Source: CAZOKO01 sp964580455
Lineage (GTDB): Bacteria; Desulfobacterota; WTBG01
DNA length: 8,770 nt
NCBI GenBank assembly: GCA_964580455.1
Contig: CAZOKO010000102.1
Location: 1 to 8,770 of the forward strand
Reading direction: 5' to 3'
Both the position numbers and the translations under genes were made by a program. Shown here piece after piece: positions 6,438 through 8,770 of this stretch (positions are counted from its first letter, which is position 1; each line of letters begins with the position of its first letter). The notes under the pieces were generated by a model. It had not been told where the DNA came from. It was given only the letters and a program-made list of their open reading frames with translations, and did no database searches.

Positions 6438-8258
6438 ATGAGAGATAATTACCACAAATTTCATATTCCTGTTATGGGTACAGGACACACAGTAGATACA
6501 CCTATTCGTGTGGCCCCTTTCGGCATTACCTCCGTAATTTCACTCGTTGATGATTTCTTGCTTGAAAAAATTCGCAAATACTATAGTGAGAAGTTCGGCT
6601 TGACCTATTCTGAAATCCCAAGGAAAGAGGAAGATGGCAGAGCAAAAAGAATCACAGCCTATCTGAATACCGTAAGAGAGATTGTTCAGATTAAAATGGA
6701 GAATATAAAGCAACAGCCTTTCTTTGAGGTAAATGACAAAGAAAAATACTTTGAGATGTTGCCTGACATAAGTTTAATGAAGAAGGAATATAAAAAATTA
6801 CTCACTATGAAAAGGGGGCCAGAAAGGGATGCGTTGGCGAAGGATCTTACAAATAAAATGAAGCCTGGTTCTATTGATGCTAATATCATGGTCAGTCTGG
6901 ACAGAATTAGTATTAATAATAATGGCAAACCATTAAGTGATGAATTCAGCGATGCTAAAGCTGCACTTAGAGGTTATGCCAAAAGCTCCCTTGAATCAAG
7001 TATCGTTTTTTCAGCCGGCATCAATCAAAAATTATTCAGTTATATAACCCGCTTCCGTGATTTTTATAGAGATAAAACAGGAAAAATCAAAAAGAAAATC
7101 GTCCTTAAAGTAAGCGACTTTCGTTCAGCCAACATTCAGGGCAGGTTCCTGGCAAAAAAAGGACTGGAGGTGCACGAGTTCCGAATAGAATCAGGGCTAA
7201 ACTGTGGTGGTCACGCTTTTCCCACCAATGGATATTTGCTCCCCGTTCTACTCAGGGAATTTAAGGAAAATCTTGAAATACTGACAAAAGAATTTCAACC
7301 GCTGGTTGAGGAGTACTACAGGAAAAAGGGGTGGGAATATCCTGAATCGAGTTTAAACAGCCATCAACTTATTACTGTGCAAGGAGGTATTGGAACTCAC
7401 GGGGAAGTACTTAGACTGAAAGAAGAATTCAATATTGATATAACAGGGTGGGGCGCTTCTTTTCTGCTGGTTCCAGAGGCTACTTGCGTTGATGAAACTA
7501 CACGTGAGCTTTTAAGACAGGCATCTGAAGATGACCTTTATCTGAGCGATGCCTCCCCCCTTAACTATCCATTCAACAATGTGCACAATACAGGGTCAGA
7601 AAAGTGGATCAGCAAAATGGTAGAAGAAGGTAAGCCAGGTTCTACCTGTCCTAATGGGTTTCTAGTATCCAACACCGAGTTTACTGATCGGCCTGTTTGT
7701 CTTGCTTCAAGGCAATACCAAAAAATGAAGCTTGAAGAGATAAAAAATATGGAGATTTCAGCAGGTGAGAAGGAAACACTTCGTGCTGAAGTTGTGCAGA
7801 AGACCTGTATATGTTACCAGCTGGGCAACGGTGCCCTTATTTCCCTGGGTATTGTTAATGAGGAGCATGCCCCACAATGCATATGTCCCGATTTTAATGT
7901 TGCATGGTTTAGAAAAATTTCTACACTGAAAGAGATGGTAGACCATATATATGGAAGAAGGGTATCCCTGGTCACACCTGAACGACCGCATTTTTTTGTT
8001 ACAGAGATTGTGATGTATGTAGATTATTTTGAAAAGATGGTTGCTAAGTGTGCTTATATACCAAAGGAAATTAAAACATTGCGAGAATTTAAAAATAATC
8101 TGGAAGATGGTATGGACTTTTGTATGGATATTGCGAAGAAGCATCCATTTGAGGGAGAAAATCTTGCATCTATCCCACCATGTGTGAATCGGCAAAGAGC
8201 ACGACTGGAATCTATCTATACCGAATTTGAAAATAATGTCAGGACTTCAGGGGTTTAA
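6438..8258 (+). CDS. Conserved-looking protein of unknown function with paired CxC motifs
   Basis: The 606-residue soluble protein begins at ATG 6438, with AAGG at 6427-6430 seven bases upstream. I do not recognise an assigned function. It opens with an ordered, probably conserved segment (FHIPVMGTGHTVDTPIRVAP). A lysine-rich helical region spans about 60-215. A central alpha/beta part follows, with SGLNCGGHAFPTNG (Cys256, His259) and VQGGIGTHGEV (316-324) leading into ITGWGASFLLVPEATCVDE. These look like strand-loop-helix elements of a TIM barrel of the nitronate monooxygenase or glutamate synthase kind, but this is only a resemblance. Toward the C-terminus are STCPNG (Cys404), Cys421, and the pairs Cys457/Cys459 and Cys481/Cys483, which could hold a metal or Fe-S centre. 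There is no signal peptide or membrane segment, so it is probably cytoplasmic. It is separated from the upstream run by the pseudogene and is followed 78 bases later by a small DUF6506-like gene. Confidence 0.8.
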   Translation: MRDNYHKFHIPVMGTGHTVDTPIRVAPFGITSVISLVDDFLLEKIRKYYSEKFGLTYSEIPRKEEDGRAKRITAYLNTVREIVQIKMENIKQQPFFEVNDKEKYFEMLPDISLMKKEYKKLLTMKRGPERDALAKDLTNKMKPGSIDANIMVSLDRISINNNGKPLSDEFSDAKAALRGYAKSSLESSIVFSAGINQKLFSYITRFRDFYRDKTGKIKKKIVLKVSDFRSANIQGRFLAKKGLEVHEFRIESGLNCGGHAFPTNGYLLPVLLREFKENLEILTKEFQPLVEEYYRKKGWEYPESSLNSHQLITVQGGIGTHGEVLRLKEEFNIDITGWGASFLLVPEATCVDETTRELLRQASEDDLYLSDASPLNYPFNNVHNTGSEKWISKMVEEGKPGSTCPNGFLVSNTEFTDRPVCLASRQYQKMKLEEIKNMEISAGEKETLRAEVVQKTCICYQLGNGALISLGIVNEEHAPQCICPDFNVAWFRKISTLKEMVDHIYGRRVSLVTPERPHFFVTEIVMYVDYFEKMVAKCAYIPKEIKTLREFKNNLEDGMDFCMDIAKKHPFEGENLASIPPCVNRQRARLESIYTEFENNVRTSGV

Positions 8259-8325
8259 CCAGGATTTTACAGTAGATGACTATTGCAAATTCTGGGTTTA
8301 AGTTCAACTTCAATAAAAGTATTCT

Positions 8326-8330
8326 GGAGG
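8326..8330 (+). promoter_or_regulatory. Ribosome binding site of the DUF6506-like gene
   Basis: GGAGG lies six bases before ATG 8337. It argues against an 18-codon longer reading from TTG 8283, whose extra residues have no recognisable character. Confidence 0.75.
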
Positions 8331-8336
8331 TTATTT

Positions 8337-8657
8337 ATGGCTTTTAAAACCGGAACTGTTGTTATGGCGCCTGATGGTGACCCTAAAAAACACAGGGCTT
8401 CGATCAAAACATCTAAATTAGAAATATTCATAGTAGTAGTTAAGTTGATGAATATCGAACAGGCAGTAAATGTATGTAGGGATCTTGTTCAAAAGGAAGG
8501 AGTTCAAGCTATATCCCTTTGTCCTGGTTTTACGCATGAGGCAGTGGCGAGGATATCAAATGCTGTTGGTGAAGGAATTTCAATAAGTGTAGCGAGGGGT
8601 GACGTTCCAAGTGTAATGATTACTGGCGGTATATTAGGAAATGAAGGGTGGTTTTGA
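8337..8657 (+). CDS. Small DUF6506-like protein
   Basis: From ATG 8337 this is a 106-residue soluble protein. Its start (MAFKTGTVVMAPDGDPKKHR), the central NIEQAVNVCRDLVQKEGVQA helix, and the strand-loop ISLCPGFTHEAVARIS match my memory of the DUF6506 family of about 100-residue proteins of unknown function. The alternating strands and helices suggest a small alpha/beta fold, with Cys and His in the CPGFTHE loop as the most striking polar residues. The C-terminus (SVMITGGILGNEGWF) ends cleanly. It lies 78 bases downstream of the large unknown gene, close enough for cotranscription, though the gap has its own strong ribosome binding site. The family name is from recall and not from a search. 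Confidence 0.72.
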   Translation: MAFKTGTVVMAPDGDPKKHRASIKTSKLEIFIVVVKLMNIEQAVNVCRDLVQKEGVQAISLCPGFTHEAVARISNAVGEGISISVARGDVPSVMITGGILGNEGWF

Positions 8658-8682
8658 AATAATTGTGACTGAAAATCAGTGT

Positions 8683-8705
8683 AACTGTATGAAAATATTA
8701 CAGTT
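8683..8705. promoter_or_regulatory. Dyad symmetry, possible operator or weak hairpin
   Basis: AACTGTA (8683-8689) and TACAGTT (8699-8705) form a perfect seven-base inverted repeat around a nine-base A/T-rich centre. A smaller hairpin, ACTGA (8668-8672) with TCAGT (8676-8680), precedes it. No T run follows, so a protein-binding operator just upstream of the promoter at 8732 is at least as likely as a terminator. Confidence 0.35.
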
Positions 8706-8731
8706 GACATTGAAATAATATTAAATGCTTA

Positions 8732-8760
8732 TTGACATAACTCAACAAGATTGTTATCCT
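8732..8760 (+). promoter_or_regulatory. Sigma70-type promoter for a gene beyond the right edge
   Basis: A perfect TTGACA (8732-8737) is followed after exactly 17 bases by TATCCT (8755-8760, four of six consensus matches). It points out of the window to the right. No gene start is visible before the window ends. Confidence 0.5.
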
Positions 8761-8770
8761 GTAGGGAATC

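Noticed and set aside
7758..8195. A 145-codon open frame on the - strand
   Set aside because: It lies wholly inside the 606-residue + strand gene, has no ribosome binding site context or recognisable domain, and its composition is that of an antisense shadow.
8283..8336. N-terminal extension of the DUF6506-like protein from TTG 8283
   Set aside because: ATG 8337 has a GGAGG at ideal distance and starts at the recognisable family N-terminus; the extension has neither.
8704..8726. First TTGACA (8704-8709) as a second promoter
   Set aside because: At 17-base spacing the hexamer is GCTTAT, a poor -10, and the better TTAAAT at 8721-8726 is only 11 bases away.
1..8770. CRISPR array, tRNA, rRNA, transposase or phage genes
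   Set aside because: I saw no regularly spaced direct repeats, no tRNA-like cloverleaf sequence and no reading frame resembling mobile-element proteins on either strand.

Overview
The window holds seven apparently intact protein genes and one clearly broken gene, all on the + strand, with no RNA genes, CRISPR array or insertion sequence that I could see. It looks like an AT-rich chromosomal segment of a Gram-negative-type bacterium. The support is A+T-rich codon use, several GTG starts, and exported or periplasm-type proteins (M19 dipeptidase, LPP20-like domain, purple acid phosphatase remnant). A cobalamin-binding radical SAM enzyme suggests an anaerobic or microaerophilic lineage. The phylum cannot be fixed from the sequence; a deltaproteobacterial-type or planctomycete (anammox-like) host is only a guess.

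Region 1 (47-5753) is a tight run of five genes: a B12-binding radical SAM protein, a membrane-anchored coiled-coil protein with an LPP20-like domain, an M19 membrane-dipeptidase homologue, a GT-A fold glycosyltransferase, and an M23-type metallopeptidase homologue without a signal peptide. Gaps are 39, 57, 32 (or 17) and -4 bases, so one transcript is plausible. Four of the five products fit envelope or glycan/peptide chemistry, but the combination is not a pathway I can name. The dipeptidase gene is visibly richer in G+C than its neighbours, and its signal peptide appears to be split by a one-base frameshift.

Region 2 (5754-6437) is a decayed zone. It contains a purple acid phosphatase-like pseudogene reduced to three recognisable pieces: a signal peptide plus N-terminal beta-sandwich, the GNHE metal-site segment, and the extreme C-terminus. 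After it come 171 noncoding bases with a short degenerate GTTGCG repeat.

Region 3 (6438-8657) has a 606-residue conserved-looking protein of unknown function carrying a paired CxC motif, then a 106-residue DUF6506-like protein with a strong ribosome binding site. The window ends with a dyad and a good sigma70-type promoter (8732-8760) that probably drives a gene beyond the right edge.
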